Under the pieces are notes generated by a model that saw nothing but the letters and a program-made list of their open reading frames with translations, ran no database searches and had not been told where the DNA came from. The translations under genes were made by a program, and so were the position numbers. A stretch of 64,000 bases of DNA from Vagococcus hydrophili (lineage in GTDB: Bacteria; Bacillota; Bacilli; Lactobacillales; Vagococcaceae), in NCBI RefSeq assembly GCF_011304195.1, contig NZ_CP049887.1, positions 992,001-1,056,000 on the forward strand, given 5' to 3'. Shown here one piece after another: positions 10,426 through 17,916 of this stretch. How positions within the stretch are numbered: position 1 is the first letter of the stretch; each line of letters begins with the position of its first letter.

Positions 10426-10968
10426 TTATCCGCATTCTTCTTTTTTTATATATTTATAAACAGTTCCAAGTGACACGCCACTTATTTCTGATATTTCTCT
10501 ATACGTTAGATGTTTGTTGCTTCTTAGATATCTTAATTCTTCTACTAAATTCGTGTCAATTCCTGGTCGACCATGTTTTAAGCCTAATTCTTGGCGCTTC
10601 TTGATTTGAGAACGATTGACGCTACTATAAACATCTCTTCTTCCACTTAAACACCCAGTTAAAATTTCATAAAAACAAGCATGCTCACTCTCTGCTGTAT
10701 CAAAACGAGGGTAAATTGAAATTAACCGGATTGAACGCTCTTGAAAAATCTTAATGGTTTCTTCCAATTGAGATAAACTATACGTTAATGCTGCAAAATC
10801 TTCCACAATAAAAATGTCATCTGTCGTTAACTTTGGGAGTACATTTTTCAAATTGACCGATTCATCTGCCTGATCAAAAATCAGAGAATCCACCTCGTAT
10901 GCATCAAAAAATTCCTTATCGTAATGAAGTAATTGCCCGTCCAATATTTTTAAATAACCGTATTTCAT
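10426..10968 (-). CDS. Serine-recombinase-like protein lacking the catalytic serine
   Basis: The 180-residue protein has the length and layout of a small resolvase/invertase: N-terminal domain, a long helix region around 110-130, and a C-terminal helix-turn-helix (LTYREISEISGVSLGTVYKYIKK). GLKHGRPGI matches the resolvase linker. The N-terminus that in active enzymes reads GYARVST reads GYLKILD here, so the catalytic Ser is Leu and the adjacent Arg is Lys. It is therefore probably inactive as a recombinase and may be a DNA-binding regulator or relic. The ribosome site AAGGAGGAG is excellent, so it is probably still translated. It lies 39 bases downstream of a Rep-like gene on the same strand. 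Confidence 0.7.
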   Translation of the reverse strand: MKYGYLKILDGQLLHYDKEFFDAYEVDSLIFDQADESVNLKNVLPKLTTDDIFIVEDFAALTYSLSQLEETIKIFQERSIRLISIYPRFDTAESEHACFYEILTGCLSGRRDVYSSVNRSQIKKRQELGLKHGRPGIDTNLVEELRYLRSNKHLTYREISEISGVSLGTVYKYIKKEECG

Positions 10969-11007
10969 ATTTCTCCTCCTTAATATTAATACTTTCCAGT
11001 TGCTTAG

Positions 11008-11622
11008 CTACCACTTAAATTCATAAAACTTTATGGGCTGACCTTTCCCGTCCCCTCTGATTGCATTCATTTCAAAAGAATCAAAATACAGAGAAAGCTC
11101 CTGCCTAATAGGTTGAATAACTCGTTTATTAAAATTTGTCTGCGTCAATAAACTATCTGACACGAAAAAAAGTGTTAATAAATCTGCCTTTTTCAAGATG
11201 ATTTGACCGTGTTCACCTATTTTTTTTAAATGAATATAAACTTTTTTAGCGTAATAAGATTTTATCTGGATTAGTTCAGATAAATCTTTTGTTGTAAAAT
11301 GCCACTGTAAAAAAGTTTTTTCTAAAATATAGCTGTACTCTTCTGATACAAATATTTCCAGTTGTACATTATTTGCCAAAAATTGTTGGAATATAGGAAT
11401 AATTTTTATTTGCTCTTTGTCATTTTCAATATAGGAAAGATTAGTAAATTTTAGGGCTAACGTTCTAAATTTTTTGAGACACATTTTGTCATCCATCGTG
11501 TCCAGTCCCAAAATCTGTTTAAATTCTTCTATTGTGTAGACTATTTTGTAATTCCTATCCTTTTTAAATGTTTCAGTTATCTGGCAAAAAAAATCTAACT
11601 CTTCATATGTCCACTGTTTCAT
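11008..11622 (-). CDS. Rep_3-like (RepB family) plasmid replication initiator-like protein
   Basis: The 204-residue protein resembles the tandem winged-helix Rep_3 initiators: first wing around residues 20-70, then DLSELIQIKSYYAKKVYIHL, and FNKRVIQPIRQEL near the C-terminus with a closing GQPIKFYEF strand, matching the family's NFKRRVL...GxxIxxxxF pattern. Such proteins bind iterons and start plasmid replication. I take the ATG at 11622 (a GTG codon precedes it in frame); there is no Shine-Dalgarno. TTGACC with TACTTT 16 bases downstream lies so close that the transcript could be almost leaderless. Paired with the recombinase-like gene, it looks like an integrated plasmid remnant. The family call is moderate. 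Confidence 0.55.
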   Translation of the reverse strand: MKQWTYEELDFFCQITETFKKDRNYKIVYTIEEFKQILGLDTMDDKMCLKKFRTLALKFTNLSYIENDKEQIKIIPIFQQFLANNVQLEIFVSEEYSYILEKTFLQWHFTTKDLSELIQIKSYYAKKVYIHLKKIGEHGQIILKKADLLTLFFVSDSLLTQTNFNKRVIQPIRQELSLYFDSFEMNAIRGDGKGQPIKFYEFKW

Positions 11623-12067
11623 CACAACTGTATTAAAGTATCCGTTTGCTATATTAGGTCAACCCCTTATATTTTTTTAGACCCTTTTTTAAACAAATGA
11701 TTAAAATAAAAAGACTACTTCTCAATTTTTCAATTAACCAACAGAATAAGCTTGAGATATGCTTCTTTTTATATGGTACAAAACTCACTTTTGTTTGGCT
11801 TTGGGTCGCTGACAAAAAAATTAAAACACAATTTAGTTTTCTTCGCAACTAATTGAAACTAATTCTCACTATTTTAAATAAATTTATAAAATCTCTAATT
11901 TCCAAAAAGTTATCGACGATAAAAGTTATAACCTACTCTATTTAATTAATCGGTAACATTTTCTTTTTTTTAATATTATTTACAAATTTATGAAAAAATT
12001 CTAATTTAAAAAGGCTAACTCTCTTGAGCTAACCTTTTTGTTTCCATAATTTGTGAAATTCTAATTT
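11623..12067. other. AT-rich gene-free region upstream of the Rep-like gene
   Basis: No convincing gene is seen; the only open frame (minus strand, about 64 codons near 11654-11848) has no ribosome site and unremarkable composition. Short imperfect repeats of AACTAATT/CTAATTT occur at 11847-12060, but there are no regularly spaced iterons. If the Rep-like gene came from a plasmid this would be the place for its origin; nothing here proves it. Confidence 0.4.
12008..12039. terminator. Bidirectional hairpin terminator after the VanS-like gene
   Basis: AAAAAGGCTAACTC and GAGCTAACCTTTTT form a stem with two mismatches, flanked by A and T runs, 29 bases beyond the histidine kinase stop. Confidence 0.6.
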
Positions 12068-13174
12068 TTATTCTCTTTCTTGAGGGAAATGTAGGATAAA
12101 TGTTGTACATCCTTTATCGCTCATTGCTGAAATCTCCCCATGGTGAGCTTCTATAATTTCTTTAGCAATAGCAAGGCCTAATCCTGCTCCCCCACTATTA
12201 CTAGATCTTGCACTATCTAATCGGTAAAATTTATCAAAGATAACCTCTAATTTTTCAGGTGGAATCGTCTGACCTTCGTTTGTAATAGTGATCTCTAATT
12301 GATTCTTATTTGATGAAACGTCTAAATGAATCTTACTTCCTTCAAATCCATACGCTGAAGCATTTTTAAGTAGATTATTGAAAACACGGACTAATTTTGT
12401 TGAATCACCATCCACTAAACAGCTATCAGAAATCTTCATCTCCAACATCTGATCTTTTTTCTTAAGAATAGGATAAAACTCTTCATTTAGTTGTTGCAGT
12501 AAAAGAGTTAAATCAAATTTAGAGTAATCCAAGACAATATTTTGAAAGTTAAATCTCGTGATGTCAAAAAATTCATCAATCAAATACTCTAATCGGTACG
12601 CTTTATCTAAGGCAATTCCTAAATATTTAGCTCGTGTTTCTGTGGATATTTCAGGTGAATCTATGAGTAAATTTAAGTAACCTATGACAGACGCAAGAGG
12701 CGTTCGTAAATCATGAGCTAAGAACGTCACCAAATCCTTTGTTCTCTGAGTTTCTTGCATTAAGGCATCTTGATTTTTTTGATTCGTTAGTTTTATTTTT
12801 TCTAATTCGTTTTGAATTTCTCTGTATTCTAAATCTAAGGTAGGCAAATCTTCTGGTTCAAGAGATTGTTGCAACAATCCGACAATATATCGGCGGTCTT
12901 TTTTTAGTAAATATTGGCTAATCCAATACGTCAATCCACCTACAATGACAATCGCAAAAATCGCAATAGAAATCACAAATGATTTAAACTTCAACCAATT
13001 GACCTGACTCACTTCACCACTGGGACTATTGGAAAAAATAATAAACGCATCACTAATTACCCGACCAAAACCTTTACCAATAAATGTTTGAGTGGCCATG
13101 ACATAAAGAATAATCGCGCAAACAACAACAATTGATAAACTCTTAAAAAAAGAATTCCTAGCTTGTTTAGTCAA
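12068..13174 (-). CDS. VanS-like sensor histidine kinase
   Basis: The 368-residue kinase has two transmembrane segments (about 11-29 and 66-88) enclosing a short extracellular loop, then a dimerisation helix with the phosphoacceptor in FLAHDLRTPLASV (His near 153) and an HATPase domain with N-box NNLLKNA, F-box FDKFYRLD and G-box GGAGLGLAI. ITRFNFQ, EEFYPIL and FYRLDSARSS are close to VanS kinases of glycopeptide resistance clusters. Its start overlaps the regulator's end by eight bases. No vanH, ligase or vanX is nearby, so this is a VanS relative and not evidence of resistance; it probably senses an envelope signal and controls the carboxypeptidase upstream. Confidence 0.85.
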   Translation of the reverse strand: MTKQARNSFFKSLSIVVVCAIILYVMATQTFIGKGFGRVISDAFIIFSNSPSGEVSQVNWLKFKSFVISIAIFAIVIVGGLTYWISQYLLKKDRRYIVGLLQQSLEPEDLPTLDLEYREIQNELEKIKLTNQKNQDALMQETQRTKDLVTFLAHDLRTPLASVIGYLNLLIDSPEISTETRAKYLGIALDKAYRLEYLIDEFFDITRFNFQNIVLDYSKFDLTLLLQQLNEEFYPILKKKDQMLEMKISDSCLVDGDSTKLVRVFNNLLKNASAYGFEGSKIHLDVSSNKNQLEITITNEGQTIPPEKLEVIFDKFYRLDSARSSNSGGAGLGLAIAKEIIEAHHGEISAMSDKGCTTFILHFPQERE

Positions 13175-13862
13175 TTTTATAACCTACTCCCCAAACTGTC
13201 TTGATGTACTTTGGTTTTTCCACGGCATCTTTCATTTTTTCTCTTAAATGTCTAATGTGAACCATGATCGTGTTGTTAGAGGCCGTATAATATTTTTCTT
13301 GCCAAACTGCTTCAAAAATAGCTTCTGAATCTAGAGCGACACCTTGGTTTTCCATTAATAATTGCAAGATGCTATATTCTTTTGGTGTAAGCTCCACAAC
13401 TTCCTCATTTAATGTTACTAACCGTTTATCAAGATTCATTTCTAAGGCTTTATTCGTTAATATTCGACTAACTTTTTCTTGATTTTGATTGTACTGGTTA
13501 AAACGTCTCAGTTGTGCTTTCACCCTAGCAACCACTTCTAAAGGTTTGAATGGTTTAGTAATATAATCATCTGCTCCAAAAGAAAGGCCTGTGATTTTAT
13601 CGATTTCATCATCTTTTGCCGTCAACATAATCACAGGATAATTTTGATTTTCACGAATCAATTGGAGGAGCTCCAAACCATCCACGTGAGGCAACATAAT
13701 ATCTAATAATGCCAGATCAAATGTATCGTTCATAATTTTTTCTTTGGCTTCCAAACCATCAAAACAAACATCCACATTAAATCCTTCATTTTTTAAATAC
13801 AGTTCCACTAACTTAGCAATCTCTTCTTCATCTTCCACCAGTAATATTTTTTTCGACACCAT
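13167..13862 (-). CDS. VanR-like OmpR-family response regulator
   Basis: The 231-residue regulator has a receiver domain (acidic pocket ED near 10-11, phosphoacceptor Asp in LLDIMLPHVDG near 53, Thr in MLTAKDD, Lys in ITKPFKP) and a winged-helix DNA-binding domain ending in YIKTVWGVGYKID. I start at the ATG at 13862 (MVSKKILLVEDEE) with AAAGGA and GGAGG ahead of it; the longer open frame to 13961 overlaps the carboxypeptidase gene and adds residues foreign to the family. It lies 61 bases after the D,D-carboxypeptidase gene, so the three are likely one operon. Confidence 0.88.
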   Translation of the reverse strand: MVSKKILLVEDEEEIAKLVELYLKNEGFNVDVCFDGLEAKEKIMNDTFDLALLDIMLPHVDGLELLQLIRENQNYPVIMLTAKDDEIDKITGLSFGADDYITKPFKPLEVVARVKAQLRRFNQYNQNQEKVSRILTNKALEMNLDKRLVTLNEEVVELTPKEYSILQLLMENQGVALDSEAIFEAVWQEKYYTASNNTIMVHIRHLREKMKDAVEKPKYIKTVWGVGYKID

Positions 13863-13923
13863 ACCTCCACGTCCTTTCTGATGTTTTCTCTTAATTTCAT
13901 TAGACAAAACATCCAAAGAATTG

Positions 13924-14850
13924 TCAACTATTTCCAATGCTTTGATAGATGAGTCTCGCATCAGCCATATTTAACTGATCTGTTAACGGGCCACCATCTG
14001 CTCCTGTTGTAATTAACAAATAAGGGGTTTGATTCACTTCAGCTAAACTAATCAAACATTGTCCAGCTTTCTCAGTGTATCCTGTTTTTCCACCGAGAAT
14101 TTTTCCGTTACTGATGGTTAAATCCGGAGAGTCTTTTAACATCGTACTCTCAATATAATAACCTTCTGGATTATAAGCTGTCGTATTGGTTTGGTAAGTC
14201 GTTGTTAACATCATCTCTTTAAATTGCTCATTCTTTAAAGCGACTACCATTAATTTTTGTAAATCGCTAACCGTTGAATAATGATTCCCTTCATCAAGAC
14301 CTGTGGCATTTTTAAAATGAGTATTCTTCATTCCTATATTTTGTGCCTCTTGATTCATTAAATCAACAAATTTTTTCTCACTTCCAGCAACATAATTAGC
14401 CGCTGTAATGGACGCATCTCCACCTGAAGGTAAGACAATTCCATAAGCCAAATCCTTAATTGTTAACTCATCACCTGGCTGGTACCCTGAAAGTGAGGCA
14501 CCTTCTTTAACTAAAGAGTCTACTATTTTTTGATCAATGGTTACTTTTTGATTCAAGTCTTTTTCTTTATTAAGTAGTAAATAGACTGTCATTAATTTTG
14601 TTAATGAGGCAATCGCTGCTTTTTGATCTTTATTTTTTTCAATTAAAATCTCACTAGTTGCTAAATTTTGAAGTAACACATTTTTGCTATGAATTTTTTC
14701 TGTAATCTCTGGTTGATTTTTAAGTTGTGTACTGACTTTTAGTTCTTGTTTATCTAAGCCAATGCCTAATGCTAAATGGTCGTTCAGTAAATAAATCACA
14801 CCACTACCAACAAGTACAAACAAAACTACTAAACTCACTATTTTTTTCAT
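13924..14850 (-). CDS. D-alanyl-D-alanine carboxypeptidase (peptidase S11)
   Basis: The 308-residue protein is a low-molecular-weight penicillin-binding protein. An N-terminal signal/anchor helix is followed by SxxK as IASLTKLM (catalytic Ser near 84), the second motif as PSGGDAS where most relatives have SGN, and KTG as GGKTGYTEKAG. It removes the terminal D-Ala from peptidoglycan stem pentapeptides outside the membrane. The sequence ends shortly after the catalytic domain and has no obvious C-terminal amphipathic anchor; the N-terminal helix may anchor it. I take ATG 14850 with GAGGT upstream. It is first in the operon with the VanRS-like pair. It is not homologous to VanY, which is of the M15 family. 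Confidence 0.88.
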   Translation of the reverse strand: MKKIVSLVVLFVLVGSGVIYLLNDHLALGIGLDKQELKVSTQLKNQPEITEKIHSKNVLLQNLATSEILIEKNKDQKAAIASLTKLMTVYLLLNKEKDLNQKVTIDQKIVDSLVKEGASLSGYQPGDELTIKDLAYGIVLPSGGDASITAANYVAGSEKKFVDLMNQEAQNIGMKNTHFKNATGLDEGNHYSTVSDLQKLMVVALKNEQFKEMMLTTTYQTNTTAYNPEGYYIESTMLKDSPDLTISNGKILGGKTGYTEKAGQCLISLAEVNQTPYLLITTGADGGPLTDQLNMADARLIYQSIGNS

Positions 14851-15459
14851 TTCCCTCACCTCTGACTAAATTTTAGCAAGAAGCTTACTTTTAGGTATAA
14901 AGTTAACCTTGCTTATTTCTTATTTTTTCTTAAGAAACAGCTTTCTTTTTTTCAATTAATCTTCTATAATCAGTAACAATACTTAATTTTAAGAGGAGGA
15001 GTTACCCATGGATTATTTACTAAAATTACCTGTTACAGATACTATTGATTTTGTTAAACCATCACTACAACACTCAGAAGAATTGTTTCAAGTCATTGAT
15101 AGTGATCGTAAACACTTAGGTCAATTTCTACCTTTTGTTGAACACACTCAAACAAGTGAGGACACAACGAATTTTCTAAAAGCTAAACTGACTGGTGAAG
15201 CAAGTGGAACAGATCAACTTTTTATAATCTATTTTGAAGGACAATTAGCTGGAACCATCGACATTCATTTTATTGATCAGAAAAATAAGCTAGGAGAAGT
15301 TGGCTACTGGCTGCATTCGGATTATATTAATCAAGGAATTGTTTCGACTTCAGTGAACAAAATCTGTGACATTGCCTTTAACTATTTAGGTTTAAATAAA
15401 CTCTCTCTTTTAGCTGATACTGAAAATATTCCCAGCAATAAAGTGGCTCAAAAATGTGG

Positions 15460-15467
15460 CTTCTCTC
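15460..15467. repeat. Target-site duplication, left copy
   Basis: CTTCTCTC directly before the left inverted repeat of the IS66 element; identical to 17755-17762. Eight bases is the usual IS66 duplication. Confidence 0.95.
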
Positions 15468-15549
15468 GTAAGCGGGAAGTAACCAAGTATATAGTCACAT
15501 CTAACCTCCTCGGTTATTCTTAAGATACAAATAACGAGGAGGTTTTTCA

Positions 15550-15741
15550 ATGATAGACAAACAAGAAATTGTTCCCGTTTCTTTACAACCGACACCGCCT
15601 AAAAGTGCCCCTACACCCAATCAAACCACGCAAAAAATTGCTTTACGAGTCAAACGAGATAATATGGATATTACGATTTACAATGGATGTAATAACTATA
15701 TTCTTAACGCTGCATTGAAAGAGTTCAATCATGGTTCTTGA
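15550..15741 (+). CDS. IS66 small accessory protein, TnpA-like (orf1)
   Basis: The 63-residue protein lies first in the IS66 element, after a GAGGAGG ribosome site, and overlaps tnpB by 11 bases. It is shorter than classical IS66 TnpA proteins, but its position and the ALRVKRDNMDITIYNG segment fit the short orf1 of Firmicutes IS66 elements. It is probably a DNA-binding accessory factor; exact role unknown. Confidence 0.75.
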   Translation: MIDKQEIVPVSLQPTPPKSAPTPNQTTQKIALRVKRDNMDITIYNGCNNYILNAALKEFNHGS

Positions 15742-16087
15742 TTATACGAAGATACAAACTATTTATATTGTTTGTGGTAAGACAGACTTAAGACGTGGGA
15801 TTGATGGTCTGGCTTCAATTATCATGAATCAATATGAGTTAGATGTTTATTCGGATGCCTTATTTCTATTTTGTGGCAATCGTTCAGACCGGTTCAAAGC
15901 ACTTTACTGGCAAGGGGATGGTTTTATTCTCCTGTATAAACGGTTTGAAAATGGAAAATTACAATGGCCTAGAAAACAAGAAGAAGTCAAAGAATTAACG
16001 CAACAACAACTCCGTTGGTTATTAGAAGGTTTATCCATCGAACAAAGAAAAAAGATATTAAAAGCTAAAACTGGATTTGTTTCTTAA
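15731..16087 (+). CDS. tnpB: IS66 accessory protein TnpB (Orf2)
   Basis: The 118-residue protein carries the IS66 Orf2/TnpB signature: YIVCGKTDLRRGIDGLA near the N-terminus, LFLFCGNRSDRFKALYW in the middle and DGFILLYKRFENGKLQWP. It is required for transposition in IS66 relatives; its biochemical role is unclear and it is unrelated to IS200/IS605 TnpB. The start overlaps orf1, suggesting translational coupling. Confidence 0.95.
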   Translation: MVLDYTKIQTIYIVCGKTDLRRGIDGLASIIMNQYELDVYSDALFLFCGNRSDRFKALYWQGDGFILLYKRFENGKLQWPRKQEEVKELTQQQLRWLLEGLSIEQRKKILKAKTGFVS

Positions 16088-16091
16088 TTAG

Positions 16092-16125
16092 CCGTTTATA
16101 ATGAAAATTATAGACGGTTTTTCGT
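16092..16125 (+). terminator. Hairpin between tnpB and tnpC
   Basis: CCGTTTATAAT (16092-16102) and ATTATAGACGG (16107-16117) form a stem with one G-U pair and a GAAA-type loop, followed by a short T-run. It may limit transposase transcription from the upstream genes. Confidence 0.65.
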
Positions 16126-16178
16126 CGTATTATTGATAGAATTAGCTATCATATCATGTGTGAATGGAGGTGTTACTT

Positions 16179-17681
16179 TTGACCGAGTTTGAAGAACGAT
16201 TGTTAAAACAAAACGAAGCTTTAACTAATGAACTTAAACTTCTAAGAGAACAGAATCAATTTCTTTTAAATAAATTGTATGGACGTTCATCTGAAAAATC
16301 AATTGACCCTAATGGGCAATTAGATTTATTTGAAGAGGACTCGTCTTTTAATCTAGCAGAGACAACTGAAGAAAAAACCGTCTTTGAGGAAATTAACTAT
16401 CAGCGGAAAAAGAAAAAAGGCTACAAAGCAGCCCTCACAAAAGATTTACCTATAAAAGAAGTTCATTGTCAGCTTGAAGGAGAAGACTGCACCTGTGATT
16501 GGTGTTGTTCTGATTTAAAAGATATTGGTAAATCTAAAATCCGTGAAGAAGTTATTTTTGTTCCTGCAAAGATGTATAAAAATGTGTACTACCAACATGC
16601 CTACGAATGCCCTAATTGTAAAAAAGATGGAGCTGATGCCATAAAAAAAGCCGTTGTTCCTAAACAACCAATCACTCATAGTTTGGCGTCTGCCTCTATC
16701 TTAGCTCACTTATTTCATCAAAAAATAGAAATGAGTTTGCCTTTTTATCGACAAGAAAAGGAGTGGGAATCTTATGGATTACGAGTGCCACGTAGAACAC
16801 AAGCAAACTGGTTCATCACCTCATGTGAAAAATGGTTAACACCTATTTGGGAGGAGCTCAAAAAGAAACTAGTCAAAGAAGAGCTCATCCATGCGGATGA
16901 AACTTACTATAATGTTTTATCAAGTGAAAAAGAAAAGTCTTACTTTTGGCTCTTTCGAACCATCGAACAAGCAGAGTATCCAATTATTTTATATCATCAT
17001 GACCTGAGTCGTAAAAGTAGTGTCGCTCAACAATTTTTAGCCGAATTCTCAGGCTATTTGCATTGTGACGGCTACTCGGCTTACAAATCGATTGAGAATA
17101 CGACGTTAGTTAATTGTTGGGCTCACGTCCGAAGAAAATTCTTTGAAGCGAAAGATTCCTCTTCTAAAGATACTCCGGCAAGCCAAGGAGTTACCTATTG
17201 CGATCAACTCTTTCATATTGAAAAAGAAATGAAGGGATTAAGCCATCAAGAAAGATATGATTTACGGTTGGCAAAAAGCCAACCCATTCTTGATGAATTC
17301 TGGCAATGGATCGCTTCTTTCAGAGCTCTTCCAGGTTCGAAATTAGGAAAAGCGGTTAACTATGCGCTTAATATGAAGGCTGGTTTGATGAATTTTCTGG
17401 AGGATGGTCGATGTGCCTTATCAAATAATTTAGCTGAGCGAAGTATTCGCCCAACAACGATTGGCAGAAAAAATTGGCATTTTTCTGCGAGTGAACGGGG
17501 AGCAACAGCTAACGGAATCGCTTATTCTATCATCGAAACGGCTAAAGCTAATAACTTAGTTCCTGTGAAGTATTTAGAATATTTGTTTAAGCATCTTCCT
17601 AATTTAGAAGATAGTTCAAATTCTAAAGCACTTGAGGTTTATTTACCTTGGTCAGAACAGATTCAAGCTACGTGTCGATAA
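16179..17681 (+). CDS. tnpC: IS66 family transposase TnpC
   Basis: The transposase is 500 residues from the TTG at 16179, which has GGAGG eight bases ahead; the in-frame ATG at 16164 overlaps that ribosome site, so I prefer TTG. It has an N-terminal coiled coil (NEALTNELKLLREQNQFLL), a zinc-finger-like CTCDWCCSDL region and the CPNCKKDG pair, then a DDE core with IHADETYY, LHCDGYSAY and NNLAERSIRP, plus CWAHVRRKFFEA. It catalyses cut and strand transfer of the element. No lesion is seen. Confidence 0.95.
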   Translation: MTEFEERLLKQNEALTNELKLLREQNQFLLNKLYGRSSEKSIDPNGQLDLFEEDSSFNLAETTEEKTVFEEINYQRKKKKGYKAALTKDLPIKEVHCQLEGEDCTCDWCCSDLKDIGKSKIREEVIFVPAKMYKNVYYQHAYECPNCKKDGADAIKKAVVPKQPITHSLASASILAHLFHQKIEMSLPFYRQEKEWESYGLRVPRRTQANWFITSCEKWLTPIWEELKKKLVKEELIHADETYYNVLSSEKEKSYFWLFRTIEQAEYPIILYHHDLSRKSSVAQQFLAEFSGYLHCDGYSAYKSIENTTLVNCWAHVRRKFFEAKDSSSKDTPASQGVTYCDQLFHIEKEMKGLSHQERYDLRLAKSQPILDEFWQWIASFRALPGSKLGKAVNYALNMKAGLMNFLEDGRCALSNNLAERSIRPTTIGRKNWHFSASERGATANGIAYSIIETAKANNLVPVKYLEYLFKHLPNLEDSSNSKALEVYLPWSEQIQATCR

Positions 17682-17683
17682 AA

Positions 17684-17725
17684 TAAGGAGCCACTTGTCA
17701 TATTATGACAGAGTGACGCCTTATT
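17684..17725 (+). terminator. Hairpin at the right end of the IS66 element
   Basis: AATAAGG...GTCAT and ATGAC...CCTTATT form an interrupted stem just after the tnpC stop, ending in TTATTT. It probably terminates the transposase transcript. Confidence 0.55.
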
Positions 17726-17754
17726 TGGCATATACTCGATTACTTCCCGCTTAC

Positions 17755-17762
17755 CTTCTCTC
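17755..17762. repeat. Target-site duplication, right copy
   Basis: CTTCTCTC immediately after the right inverted repeat; identical to 15460-15467. The acetyltransferase frame resumes from here. Confidence 0.95.
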
Positions 17763-17870
17763 TTGTTGGAGCTCTTAAAGAAGAGCAGTTAATCAATGAA
17801 ATTTTTCATGATATGAATTTATATTATTTATTAAAAAGTGGTTATTTAACACGTTAGAATGCTAAATAAA

Positions 17871-17914
17871 AAAGCTCTGAAAAAGACTATCTCATCTTTT
17901 TCAGAGCTTTTATT
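17871..17914. terminator. Bidirectional terminator between GNAT and adhesin genes
   Basis: Perfect 16-bp arms AAAGCTCTGAAAAAGA (17871-17886) and TCTTTTTCAGAGCTTT (17895-17910) with an 8-base loop; A-run on the left and T-rich on the right. Confidence 0.92.
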
Positions 17915-17916
17915 TA

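Larger units (their letters stand above)
15468..17754 (+). mobile_element. Complete IS66-family insertion sequence
   Basis: The 2287-bp element is bounded by 25-bp inverted repeats at 15468-15492 and 17730-17754 that agree at 23 of 25 positions and begin GTAAGCGGGAAGTAA. It carries the three IS66 genes in order (tnpA-like, tnpB, tnpC transposase), all intact. Identical 8-bp duplications flank it. Both ends, all frames and the duplications are preserved, which indicates a recent insertion. Confidence 0.97.
15008..17857 (+). pseudogene. GNAT N-acetyltransferase gene split by IS66 element
   Basis: A RimL-like GNAT acetyltransferase starts at 15008 after AAGAGGAGG. It reads normally to 15467 (...NIPSNKVAQKCGFS), where an IS66 element enters. 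Removing the element and one copy of the 8-bp duplication joins 15008-15467 to 17763-17857 in frame, giving 184 residues and ending LVGALKEEQL...SGYLTR, the usual family C-terminus. The interrupted form gains a 17-residue foreign tail from the element. Acetyl-CoA-binding motif and C-terminal strands are separated, so activity is probably lost. Substrate unknown (ribosomal protein or small-molecule amines in relatives). Confidence 0.92.

Noticed and set aside
11654-11848. 64-codon minus-strand open frame upstream of the Rep-like gene
   Set aside because: No ribosome site, no recognisable domain, AT-rich background.
12068-14850. Vancomycin resistance cluster
   Set aside because: Only the two-component system is Van-like; no ligase, dehydrogenase or dipeptidase gene is present and the carboxypeptidase is S11, not VanY.
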